Below, one piece after another: positions 27,201 to 37,685 of a DNA stretch of 64,000 bases. The translations under genes and the position numbers were made by a program. Source of the stretch: Rostrohypoxylon terebratum. Lineage: Eukaryota > Ascomycota > Sordariomycetes > Xylariales > Hypoxylaceae. The stretch spans positions 496,001 through 560,000 of the forward strand of contig MU385859.1 of the NCBI GenBank assembly GCA_022497145.1, read 5' to 3'. The notes beneath the pieces were generated by a model that was not told the DNA's origin, searched no databases, and saw only the letters and a program-made list of their open reading frames with translations. Positions within the stretch are counted from its first letter, which is position 1; the number at the start of each line of letters is the position of its first letter.

Positions 27201-29212
27201 CTACAATGTCGGCTTCCTCAAAATATCAGGCCTTGAGTGCTCCTCGGCCTGATATTCGAGGTCGTCGCGGACCCAACCGCGGCTCATTTCAACGGCACGC
27301 TCCCAGTGCTGGTACATGCGTTGAGCTTTCTTACGCTCAATCTGTGGCTTGAAAACCCTACGACCGGCCTTCTTGTCTGTGAGTTCTCGCAGCTCCTCAA
27401 AGCTGGACCAGCAGCCCTCAATTGCGAGCCCGGCAGCAATGGCAGCACCTAGAGCAGTTGTCTCGCGCATTGCAGGACGCTCTACGCGGATGCCGCTGAT
27501 GTCAGCCTGTGTCTGCATTGTTAGATCGGAGTTTGACATTCCTCCGTCTACGGCGAGAGAATGGAGTCTGTGACCCGAGTCCTTCTCCATGGCCTCCAAA
27601 ATCGCGCGCGTCTGGAAGCAAGTAGCTTCGAGAGTCGCGCGGGCGATATGTCCTCTCTGGGTGTGTTGCGTAATACCGACTATCACGAATTAGTCAAGTT
27701 CGCCCAGGCGAATTCAATGAGCACTGGTAAGAACTTACAGAGAGTACCTTTCGCGTCGTCAATCCAGTACGGCGCGAATAGACCGCTGAATGCGGTGACA
27801 AATACTACACCTCCGTTGTCTTGAACGCTTTCTGCTAATTCACCAACTCTGGTCGAGTCTCTGATGAACCCTAAATTGTTCATCAAAAACTTGACACCGG
27901 CGCCGCCCACGGCGATACTCCCCTCCAAGGCGTAGACTGGCTTTTCGCCCTTGCCAAAGTCGTAGGCGACGGTCGCCAGCAAGCCATACTTGGAGAGAAC
28001 CGGTTTGGTGCCTACGTTGTATAAGAGGAAACATCCAGTACCATACGTATTTTTGGCCTGGCCAGGTTTGAACCCACATTGGCCGACGAGAGCACTAGAC
28101 TGATCACCTAGACAGCCAGCAATTCTCACCCCGGCCAAGGCGCCGTTGGCAATGCTCCCAAAGGCCTCGGGGTGCGACGAAGGGACGATCTTGGGTAATG
28201 CGACCTTTTTACGATCGATACCGAAGAAGGCAAGCAGCCTTTCGTCGTACTGGGCGGTGTGCAAGTTCATGAACATGGTCCTACTGGCGTTTGTGGTGTC
28301 GGTAACATGGACGTTCCTGTCCTTACCATTCAAGCGATAGATCAGCCAACTATCTACTGTGCCGAATGCAAGACGGCCATCTTCATAGGCTTGTCGCACG
28401 TTGATGTCGTTCTGCAATAACCAGACGAGCTTGACACTGGAAGGATATGTGCTCAAGGGAAGACCGCAGAGTTCAGGAATGGCGTGGGCACCTGGATAAT
28501 TCTTCAAGTCGCGAACAATGTCCTTGGTTCGAGTATCGGGCCATACTACAGCATTGCATAGCGGTTGACCGGTAGTTGTATCCCAGCACACGACGGTTTC
28601 TCGCTGATTTGTGATACCTACAGCTTTGATCTGGGAGGTTGTGTAACCCTTGGATTTAAATTTCTCGACAGCCTTCTCGATGCAAGTCTCGACAGATTCG
28701 AGAAGTTCGAGGGCATCGTGTTCGTGCCATCTGGATCGCGATTACGATGTTAGCGGGATCGTCGATGTGATGTAATAGGAAGGGATGTGAAGGGTTGTGA
28801 CGGGCTGTGACGTCAATCATAGCCATATCGGTACATCGATTACATACCCCGACTCTGGATAATAGTTTTCGAATTCGATCTGATGACTGGCGACAGGGTC
28901 CATTTCGCGGTTAAATATGAGGAAGCGCGATGACGTCGTACCCTGGTCTATACTTCCAATGAACCATTCCTCGCTGTCGGTACCGTGGGTGTGACCATTA
29001 GTGTATCCATTGGTGTGTCCATTGGTGCGACCGTTGGCATGACCATTTATATGTCCGTTGGTTCGGACTGTGGCAGTCCACAATCGGCCATTAAAAGGTT
29101 GGCTACCGCCGCTGTGGGAAGCGCCATTAACCCCGTTGACGCCATTCACACCGTTGACGGCGTTGCCGTTGGTGACGCCGTTAGTCTCAAAGTGATCTCC
29201 TAAAGAGCCCAT
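27201..29212 (-). CDS. GUT1: Glycerol kinase with Asn-Gly repeat N-terminal extension (611 aa)
   Basis: Reverse-strand exons 29212-28848, 28730-27739 and 27679-27201 join in frame to 611 residues. Glycerol kinase phosphorylates glycerol to glycerol-3-phosphate with ATP, the entry step of glycerol use and a source of lipid backbone. The FGGY-family phosphate loop SIDQGTTSSR is at residues 87-96, followed by GITNQRETVVCWD and, near the C-terminus, the ATP-site region LAVDGGMSNSDLTMQTQADI. The enzyme core is normal length. The first 80 residues are an extension of NGV and NGH/NGR/NGY repeats encoded by degenerate 9- and 12-bp units; they are probably disordered. Intron 1 has a gctaac branch site. 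Upstream (29561-29672) lies a strand-biased CT-rich leader. Glycerol kinases are usually glucose-repressed, but no site is proven here. Confidence 0.96.
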
Positions 29213-29560
29213 TGTCTGTTGGGAGTGATGATGCGCAACTATAGAAACTATTCCAGTCGATGATAATGGAATGTGTTTTTTTGTAGAAGCTTGGAGGTCG
29301 CCGGAAGAGACTTTAGCCTTATCCTAGCAAGGAGGGTTGAGATGGTACAGATGTTGTCGAGTGTTCGGCTGAAAGGAGGCCGAGAAATATGCGGCGAAAG
29401 GAACCGGACTGATAATGGATACTTGGGGTTGTGACAAAGGGGGCGGGGAGGGATGGATGGTATGAAAGAGCGCGGAGAAGCGTGGATGGTTTAGGCTAGT
29501 TATCGCACGAGAGGTGCAAGTGCGGGAGTAGCTGTGTGGGTGGGAGTTATAGTGGTAGAT

Positions 29561-29672
29561 AGAGGAAAAGGAGGAGAAAGATAATAATTCGGATGAAGAA
29601 GTCGATGAAGAGAAAGAGAAAGAGGAGAGGGAAGTAGAAGAGTAAGAGAAAGAGGAAGAGGAAGAGGAGAAC
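29561..29672 (-). promoter_or_regulatory. CT-rich tract upstream of glycerol kinase
   Basis: On the GUT1 coding strand this segment is nearly all C and T (GAA/GAG/AAAG runs on the plus strand), 350-460 bases before the start codon. Such tracts sit just before transcription starts in many filamentous fungi. The Ser-rich reading frame that crosses it is a by-product of the composition. Confidence 0.45.
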
Positions 29673-31675
29673 TTGGGATAGGAATTACGGCCGGTTCTTG
29701 TAATAGCTGGAGCCGGAGAAGAGTTAATAATGCTGGGGGTTCTATGAATCGGAATGGTGGTGGCAGTGACTTTGAAGGAGCGCGGAATGTGCGAAATGTG
29801 AGAAATCAGCGAAATCATCTTGGTAGGTCCAAGCAGATCGCGCACAAATCACAAGTCGCACAATGTCGCACTTACGTATTCCAATTGTAAGCCGACTTGG
29901 GGACTTGGAACTTGGGAATTGTCAAGTTTGTACCCAATTGTACAATTGTACCGATCTCAACCGGCTGAAGGTCCAAGGTCCAGAGTCCAAGAGCCAAGGG
30001 CCAATGTCAATTTACAACTACTACTAGCAGTACTGTACTACTAGGTAGGTAGCACGCGAATCGAAAAAAAAATACCTAGCTAGTAATGCAAAATGCGACA
30101 CTGCAGGCCAGACAGGTTACGGACAGGGAACAGGAAAGGAACAGAAAGGGAACACACACACTGTGGTTTTTGATGGAAGAGGAGCAGAAAGAGGCAAAAA
30201 AGTTGCAGGGGGGGTCCATATACCAGGAGCCGCCGCGCCCGTCCTTCTGGACTCTGGAGCAATATGGGGCTGGCTTATGGAGAAAAAAAAGTTTATGGGG
30301 CGTACCCTCCGTGGAACATCAGGAGCATTAGGACCGTTACCACCCTTCAGGTACTGACAATCCCATGTAAGGTTCGGTATGCAAATGCTATACAATTGGA
30401 TTAGATGGAATGGGTGCTGTAAGGTTCTACGCTTGTAAGTACTAAGTACAATACACCAAGTACTACCTACCTACATACTAGTAGGTTCAATGTTACCTAG
30501 GTCCTACTAGCCCTGGAGTTTACTAGGAGTAGACTGTAGGAGTACATAACATTGAAGGTCGGGAGTCTCGCAGACTCGTGGAAAGTGGAGGTTCAAGGTT
30601 TAGAGCGGAGGCGATTGCGGGGAACCTATTGGATTGTTCCTACTTGTTCAGTTCCAAGGTTGTTTGAAAAAAAGAAATCGGCAAGATACCGGCAAACATC
30701 CACCCGGCTTGTCGTTAATCTGGGTCCCAGTTGCTGCAGTCTCTGCACCTTCTCTGCGGCTTCCTTCTTCTGTTTGAGCCTAGGCCTTATCGGAGATCCT
30801 ACGCAAGCCAACATCCCGTGACTCTAGAAGGCGTATTGGTGGAACTATTTTAACGAAAAGGGAAAGCTCCCATCAGCCTGTCAGCCCAGTCCTAAAAGAG
30901 GGGAGAGAGGGCATAATAACATGTGCACATGAGAAATTGAAGGAAGGAAAGTGCCAGGTGTACTCGTGTTAGGAAAGCTAGGAAATACTAGTAAACCTGG
31001 GACTAGGTAAACTTTAAGGCTTCTTTTTGGAAATTTTGGAAGGGGCATTTGGGAGTAATTGGAAATTTGCTATCCATTTTCTTATTTTTTATCCCCCAAG
31101 CTGCCAAGTCCTTCTTGGTTCTTTCTCTCTTATTATGTGAACTAGATCTTACTGACACTGCCTCATTACTCGTCGAAACCCGCGAAACCCGTTTTCAAAT
31201 GCAATCAAATTCAAACTAACAAGCCACCTAATGTTCTCATCTAAACCCATCTAAAAATCATTTACCTTTATCTTACGCACAGCTACCCAGGTGACTACAT
31301 GCATTCCCCGCTTAAGCGCCTAATAATGGGGGTCCCCTTTCGCCTCCGACGCCGCCCCTGAACAAAAAAACCGATGCGGTCAAGCAACTTTGCCATCTTC
31401 GAGACCCAACCTCCAAGCCAACAATCGACGATCTATCTTTTACACGAGGGACCACAACTCACGATAGTTTGTTCCGTGTGACGAGTTATATTCCCCCGTC
31501 GTGTCCCGACGCGACTTATTCATACATAAAGTGGGCTTATGAGCCACGTATAGTCATGTTATCGTACATATTCTTGTACGTCAACGACTTTTTTTATGCA
31601 TTCTGCATTCCTCCTCGCTCTTTGAAGCCCGCAACCTGCCCTCCATCGCAAGAAAAAAAAAAAAAACGTGCGCGT

Positions 31676-31758
31676 CCTACCCCTTCTCCCTTCTCCCTTT
31701 CCCCATTCCCCTTCCTACCTCCCTTTTTCGCTTCCCCTTCCCTCTCCCTTGTTTCTCT
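31676..31758 (+). promoter_or_regulatory. Pyrimidine tract upstream of a small plus-strand frame
   Basis: About 80 bases are almost entirely C and T on the plus strand. The tract lies roughly 160-240 bases before the ATG at 31920, a spacing seen for promoter or leader CT tracts in fungi. Whether it drives a transcript is unknown. Confidence 0.3.
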
Positions 31759-31919
31759 GAAACTAGTTCTGGACCTCATTCCGGCTTCCATTTTCCACCG
31801 CTCACTAGCTTATCGTGAGGCATTTTATTACCCCCAGTCAATAAAATTATTTACCCATTTTTTTGCAACCACATGATCGGATTTAATACTCCGATCGGCC
31901 TCCTCCAAGGTTGTTCACG

Positions 31920-32087
31920 ATGTTCGATTCTGGTCTAGATGTTGAGTTGGCTGCCGTCGCAGCCAACCTCAACACCGGCCAATTGTGGACTCCTTGCGGT
32001 CGGGAGATCAGCTCTTATACTCCCTTTTCCGTATTTACTGTGGGGCCGCGGTATACCGAGCCCGGGCAGCCCTGTTTTGAGATGTGA
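31920..32087 (+). CDS. Candidate 55-aa protein
   Basis: The frame starts MFDSGLDVELAAVAANLNTG and ends EPGQPCFEM before TGA. It is not recognised. Codon usage looks coding-like (GCC, GTC, AAC, CTC, ACC, GGC in the middle), and a pyrimidine tract precedes it at promoter distance. A GTATAC donor-like site near the 3' end could extend it through an intron to the acceptor near 32172. It has no signal peptide or membrane segment. This may be a small gene, the first exon of one, or a remnant. Confidence 0.33.
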   Translation: MFDSGLDVELAAVAANLNTGQLWTPCGREISSYTPFSVFTVGPRYTEPGQPCFEM

Positions 32088-32894
32088 CAGAACAATTGCC
32101 TATCACGGAAGTCTTACCTCATGCAAATGAGAAATGACATCTTCCATATACCATTTCCCATCTTCTAATCAGCTTGTGTTCACAAACCCAGATAACCTCA
32201 CATAAATACTACATAAAACAGTAGCCAACCAAACCTCAAGCTCAGTATGACATTGCGACTTTAATTGACGAATCCGCTTTGCTCACACTCGACGATCTCT
32301 TTTTTACGGAGGCACAGCATTTTAAGTGTGTTAAATATTACTAGGTACCTATATTATGCACGCGAACCTACCTAGCCAAGCCTTCCACGGATCTGCGGGA
32401 TTATGTGTCGCTTCTATGCTGTGCTATCTCGGTCAATATGAGGATATACAAAAAGCACAGACGAGAACCTCATGGAACACTCTAGCGGACCGAGGTCATC
32501 TAGAAACCGGGAATATACCTACACATGTATGTATGTACGTACGAAGTATCTGCTCGTACATGTTCCCCACGGGTCCACAGGTTCAGATCCCAGAGCCCAG
32601 AGCAGCATATCCGAAAAACCCTGGAGCTCAGTCCGTGCATACATACATTGTATGTAGGTACTACCAAACAAGACTAACCTAACCTAGACTTCCTTCGTTT
32701 GTCAATTTTGGGTAAGCCGGCGCAACTTCTATTTTTAAATAGTCGTATTTACTATGAGATGAAACTGAAAAATATTTAATCCCACGTGCTCACCCTTGTG
32801 ATTGTCAATGGTTTCACGGAGCCAATATTCTTGCTTGTCCAGGTGCTTACTACGGTGTATATGGACGTAGATGACCATATTAACTTAATCCTTT

Positions 32895-33146
32895 TTATTG
32901 CGTTTTCATTAAATTCATCCTTTCATATATTACATCCAGGTCATCTAAAGAAACACTAACAGCTCGGTATGTCCAAAAGCGGCCGAAGTCATCAAGAACA
33001 CCAAACTTGAAGCTCAACTGGAAAGTGGGCTCGCTGGTCAGGCACCAAGCCGTGGCATATCCACTACCGGTAAGCCCAAAGAAAGGGGTTGTGGCCAATA
33101 GGGACCCAAGCGGAGTTTCTTGATGGCTGCCACTTGGTGATGACAT
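32895..33146 (-). CDS. Candidate 83-aa protein or gene remnant
   Basis: The frame from ATG 33146 reads MSSPSGSHQETPLGSLLATT at its start and continues with varied, globular-looking sequence (FQLSFKFGVLDDFGRFW) to TAA. The composition is unlike the surrounding spacer, which suggests present or past coding. No domain was recognised and no partner exon found. It could be the last exon of a decayed gene. Confidence 0.28.
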   Translation of the reverse strand: MSSPSGSHQETPLGSLLATTPFFGLTGSGYATAWCLTSEPTFQLSFKFGVLDDFGRFWTYRAVSVSLDDLDVIYERMNLMKTQ

Positions 33147-34248
33147 ACATACCTACACTACATAGTACTATGTAGCTGACTACACTAGATAGGAATACCC
33201 GGCTTGAACTAATCAAGTCACATCTGATGATCTGTACTGAACCGATCTGTCGGGCTTCCTGTCCGTGAGGCTCAAGCTTTTATGATCCTCTCTACTTGGC
33301 ATTGACATGTCATATCATGATCAGCAAAGCGCGGGATGTGTTCACTGTTCAACGGATTTTAATTGGAGCTAATATTACCTATCACAGAGACTCGGGACCA
33401 AAGAGAACCTTAAGGTTTCTTAGTAATAGTTTCTTATCTCATGGGGGTGCAATAAGTCTAGGGCTATCGATTGGAGAAAGTCTAACTCCGGAAAAATAGA
33501 ATTCACCTCCCAACCAAGCGGCGGTCAGGCTACCCTCCCCCTCTTCCGATTTCGTGTCACGTTGTCGAAACAAAGTTTTTGAGTCGATAAGCTTTGAGTC
33601 AAAGTGCCGTTCCCGTCCTCCACATTCCTTCCGCGCTCCATTAGAAAGGATCATCGCTAGCGCCGTAGTATAATTCCACATCCAGAACCCAAACTCAAGC
33701 TTCTGCACTTACGAAACTCTACTCCTTGGTCGTTTGACCATTTGTTGCCGTGTGGTACGTAAGCAATGGACAGACAGCGTTGCTGTACCATACCAACGTC
33801 ATGTTTCAACGTCACCGGAGATCCGTCCTTCGAGTGTAGACGTCTTCGTTCCGACTCTGACTCTGAGCGAGATCGGATAGGGTACCTATTGATGGGGATG
33901 AAATGATGTTTTATTTTCTACCTAAGATTTACACTTTCAATGTAATCCGTGGGATTCCCCTTTTAAATCCTTGATTATGTAACACCACACCGGCAGTATA
34001 TATGCTGCTCTTCATGGTGTTGATTTCCTAAACCTTCTACACTCCTCTCTCCAACGCTCAATGTTTTCTCTGGTTTGGGTTTCTAGGAAATCTGGTCCAT
34101 TGTGTCTCTAGACGAAGCAATCGCTGCTAGTAGAGCACCGAGAGATCGTATGCCGATGAGTTGACGACGCGAGATATATGTTTAGGATGATTTGCGAGAC
34201 CAAGGGTCCGCGGTAGACGGAATATGGTTAGGAGGAGGATTATTGTTC

Positions 34249-35070
34249 TTAGTTTTCTTGGTCATCGTCATCATCAACGTCGCTAAGTTCTTCGTCGTCT
34301 TCTTGATCTTCTTGTTCTGTTTCTTCGCCGTCCGAGTCGTCGTCGGAATCGCTTTCATAGTAGTCTTTCCCATCATCTTCGTCGTCGGCATCTTCGCCAG
34401 AATAATATTGGTCACCCGAGCCATCGCGGTCATCAGGATCATCATCACCACTCTCATCAGGTTGATTGGTTTCTTCAGGCTCATCAGGGTCTTCCTCGCT
34501 AGGTACGCTAGACGCATCATCGCGGTCCTGACCAGCGTCGTGGTCGACGTAAACCTGTACTTGGTTGTCTTCAAAGCTGACCGGAGTCGGGTAAACGTCT
34601 TCGTCTTCCTCGCTTTCAGTTTCGTCTGATGTGTACAGCCCGTGATCTATCTGCCATCGTCGCCGGTGCTCGGCGAGTTTGGCCACGGACATGTTATTGT
34701 ACATGTCGTCCTTCATGCGTCGGGGGCGCACCACGCCCGAGAAGTGGTCCTTGATGTAGTACGCGCCCTCTTTCTTCAAGCCGGGTTCGTCGATCCAACC
34801 TAGACAAGTGCCTAATGGCTCGTCTCGGTACTTCATCTGGAGGTAGTCGAAGAATCCCATGCGGATGTGGTTTTGGAACTCCTTCTCGTGGGGGTGTGGT
34901 GCTTTGGATTTTTGAACTCGCCCGTTGCGGACGCGCGATAGTGCCGTCAGCTTGCACGCGATGGGCGTGCAGTCGTAGTGCTCCTCAGTAGGGTACTTGA
35001 AGACGGTGCGGCCGCGCCCGCGGGGCGTGACGCTGCTTGGGGCTTCGGTGTGGGATGTGTAAGGAGACAT
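34249..35070 (-). CDS. Hypothetical protein with long acidic tail (273 aa)
   Basis: This is a single-exon frame with ATG at 35070. Residues 1-150 are mixed and slightly basic, with a compact segment around MGFFDYLQMKYRDEPLGTCL followed by a possible helix (VAKLAEHRRRWQIDHG). From about residue 150 to 273 the chain is dominated by Asp and Glu, including runs such as SDSDDDSDGEETEQEDQEDD, and is probably disordered. No known domain was recognised. Acidic tails of this type occur in histone- and ribosome-associated proteins, but that is only an analogy. It stands alone between two large spacers. Confidence 0.62.
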   Translation of the reverse strand: MSPYTSHTEAPSSVTPRGRGRTVFKYPTEEHYDCTPIACKLTALSRVRNGRVQKSKAPHPHEKEFQNHIRMGFFDYLQMKYRDEPLGTCLGWIDEPGLKKEGAYYIKDHFSGVVRPRRMKDDMYNNMSVAKLAEHRRRWQIDHGLYTSDETESEEDEDVYPTPVSFEDNQVQVYVDHDAGQDRDDASSVPSEEDPDEPEETNQPDESGDDDPDDRDGSGDQYYSGEDADDEDDGKDYYESDSDDDSDGEETEQEDQEDDEELSDVDDDDDQEN

Positions 35071-37685
35071 TGTGAACTTCGTGTAGATGAGAAGTATGTA
35101 TGTGTTGTTACGTGGTGATGGGAATAGGTATGTGGCACTCTTGCGAGGCTAAGGTTGTATGTTGTTTGATGTATAAACGGAGTGTTGATGAGGTAGGTTA
35201 TAGACCTCCCGAGGTTTACTTGTTGTAAGAGAGATGTAGGTATTCGGCGATGAAATGAAAGTGTGTATGGAGTATGAGGGAAATGTTTAGTGTTATATCA
35301 AGCACCGCGGTAAGTCGGAATAACTTGTGAAGAGTTTAGTATGACTACTTCACTGTTATGCGTCTTTGTGAGTGGTGGCTTGGAATAAGGTTGCTTGTGT
35401 ATTTATTAGCTTGTGTTGTGGCGGCGGTGTCTTGTCTTCGAACCTGCGAAGTTGGGCTCATCAATTGGAAATTCAATTGGGAGAATTGCTGTTGAAGATG
35501 GGAAAATGAATGGGAGGAATCCGGTTTTAATATAAATTCAGATGAGGGTTTCGGAGACAACAACAGTGGTGGTGAAGGCTGTAAACTTTTGTGGCACTTT
35601 GCTTGGAAGTTTTTTTTTTCACTTATTCCCCCGTGCCTGAACTTGGTGGAAAAATACTTTAGATTTAGACGACGGTGTGGAAAGCTTCTTCGATTGAGGC
35701 GTTTGCAGTTTCCTACTACTGCCTAGACGACCAAATGATCTCGGAAGAGTAGGTACCAATGTACTGCTATCATCACAGCAAGGGGAATCTCGAAAAGCTC
35801 GGAGTCGTACCTTCATGTTGTAGAATAGGGACTGCAGTTTCCTTAGAAAACAATACCATCCATATCACTGTAGATTCAATCAATCGTCACCATCGTCATC
35901 GTGTTGGGGACTAGGCTTGTAGTTGAAGACCGTCACAGAGTAAACGAAGGGTAACCTAGAGAACAACATGTAGTCTTTCTTACCAACGGAGTAGATATCA
36001 TACAAACCCCTATCATTGCCTATGTCATTCCATAGCCATCTTGAAGCCTCTGGTCTCCTATACGCACATTTTGAATAATATTACTCTCCTATGGAAAAAG
36101 GATCGAGATCATTAGCTCCCGAATACTTCCATTCAAGATAGATGTCTATCGGCTATATCAGCCATTGGTATCCCCCTTGTCAATTATGGCATATACTGAT
36201 AGTCCTATGTAATTGCTACCTCAATTGGTGTTGAAATCATTCATCGGATCTCTGAAAACCTTCGTGGCCGTGACTCGTCTGAAGAGTGATTTGCCCCAGT
36301 TCGTGAAGATATCAAAATCTAGAGGATTAATAAGCATCCAAGAAGGCTAAACATCGTTATAACATCAAATTAACCTATTTAGTGTGGAAGGTACGCTGTC
36401 GTGTAAAAGCTCTTATTGTCCTATCATGAGGACGCCGTCAAATCCCCAAGGTTGAAAACTCGTGACCGACCATTGTGCTCAGCCTAGCCCGTCAATGTAG
36501 TCACCGGTAGTCAGACAACAAGGTAGGGACGTAACTACCATTTCTACCATCTACACATGCCCAGCGCCTACCAGGTGCACGATAACCGTAGGCAGACGCG
36601 TCCAGACGCGTTCACACCCCCTGACCACTACGAACATATAATTATCGAGAAGGAATGAAATCCCAGTGACAAAGTGGCCAAGTGGTCATGTTGTCAATGC
36701 ATTAATTTCTATGATGATCAAAACCCTACTGGTCGTTCTGCTTCAGAGTGTGTTCTGGTCGGTCCACTCTCATGTGATGACATTGCTCGTTAGACTGAGA
36801 AATTCTTTTTCTTTCTTTTATCGTCGAATCTATTCTTTTTACCAACAACGAATCTGGTAATACGAAATGAATATTTTCTTTCCATTTTCAATCGAAGAAA
36901 GGGTGTATTTGGTATGAGAGACGTACGTTTTGGGGCAGGGGATGCAACGACGTAAAATCGAATCTACACATTCGTTAACACATACCTTATTACAGTCGAC
37001 ACAACATCGAAATACCCCTGTGATTTTCTTTCTTCCTTTTTAACATTGTCTACGAATCTACCTATATTAATACGTGAAGCTCTGTTAGGCGTCACACTCC
37101 ATGATAATCCAACTACGTTACCTACTATACTGACTCGTTAACTACCCGAAATCAAACAAGGACCAGATTACGATAAAGTTATCTTACTACGATACGAGTC
37201 AATATTTTACATGAATAAGTATTTGTAACGTAGTGTGTATATTTTCATTCAATATACTATGCTTGTATATATAATGCAGCGTGCTGCTATGCTAATGTGT
37301 AAGATGTATGTACAGCACATACTCTCCACTGCCCTGCCCTGCCCTGCCCTGTCCTGTCCTTGTCTATGATATACATAGACGCCATGATTTTCTCTAGTTA
37401 GTAGATGCAATATGCAATGCAATGCAAACGTGCTGTGATCCCATCGTCCCATCATGTCGGTCTTGTGTAAAACAGTAATGACAGGTAGTTCTAGAAGTTT
37501 TCGGTCTAAAGAAATAGTGTATAAGAAGGGTATTCGCAATCGTTAGTACGCCCCAAGAAATGACGATGAAAAGCCTCGGAAGGATAAAAAAGAGACCCCC
37601 GCACGGCTGGGAACACTCCCTCATAGTACGAGCTCTGTGTCTCTGGTTCGACTCAATTCGCTTGAAGAAAATGATTGCCCATCGC
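35071..37685. other. Intergenic spacer (2.6 kb)
   Basis: The left end holds the promoter of the acidic-tail gene; the right end lies beyond the 3' end of the NRAMP gene. Apart from a 5-bp tandem repeat (37331-37360) nothing is supported. Frames at 35345-35563 and 35619-35816 on minus are short and featureless. Confidence 0.55.
37331..37360. repeat. Pentanucleotide tandem repeat
   Basis: Four GCCCT units are followed by two GTCCT units, 330 bases downstream of the NRAMP stop codon. Confidence 0.9.

Larger units (their letters stand above)
29213..34248. other. Long intergenic spacer (5 kb) with two candidate small frames
   Basis: The spacer carries the GUT1 promoter at its left end. CCTAGG-type motifs occur near 30500 and 32340, a pyrimidine tract lies at 31676-31758, and two small coding-like frames (31920-32087 plus, 32895-33146 minus) are listed separately. 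I see nothing else supportable. Confidence 0.5.

Noticed and set aside
29324..29845. 173-codon Ser-rich frame on minus upstream of glycerol kinase
   Set aside because: It is made mostly of TCT/TCC-type codons from a CT-rich leader, shows no domain, and lies where the GUT1 promoter and 5' leader should be.
37600..37665. tRNA-like B-box (ggttcgactc) downstream of NRAMP
   Set aside because: No matching A-box, acceptor stem or anticodon arm could be folded around it.
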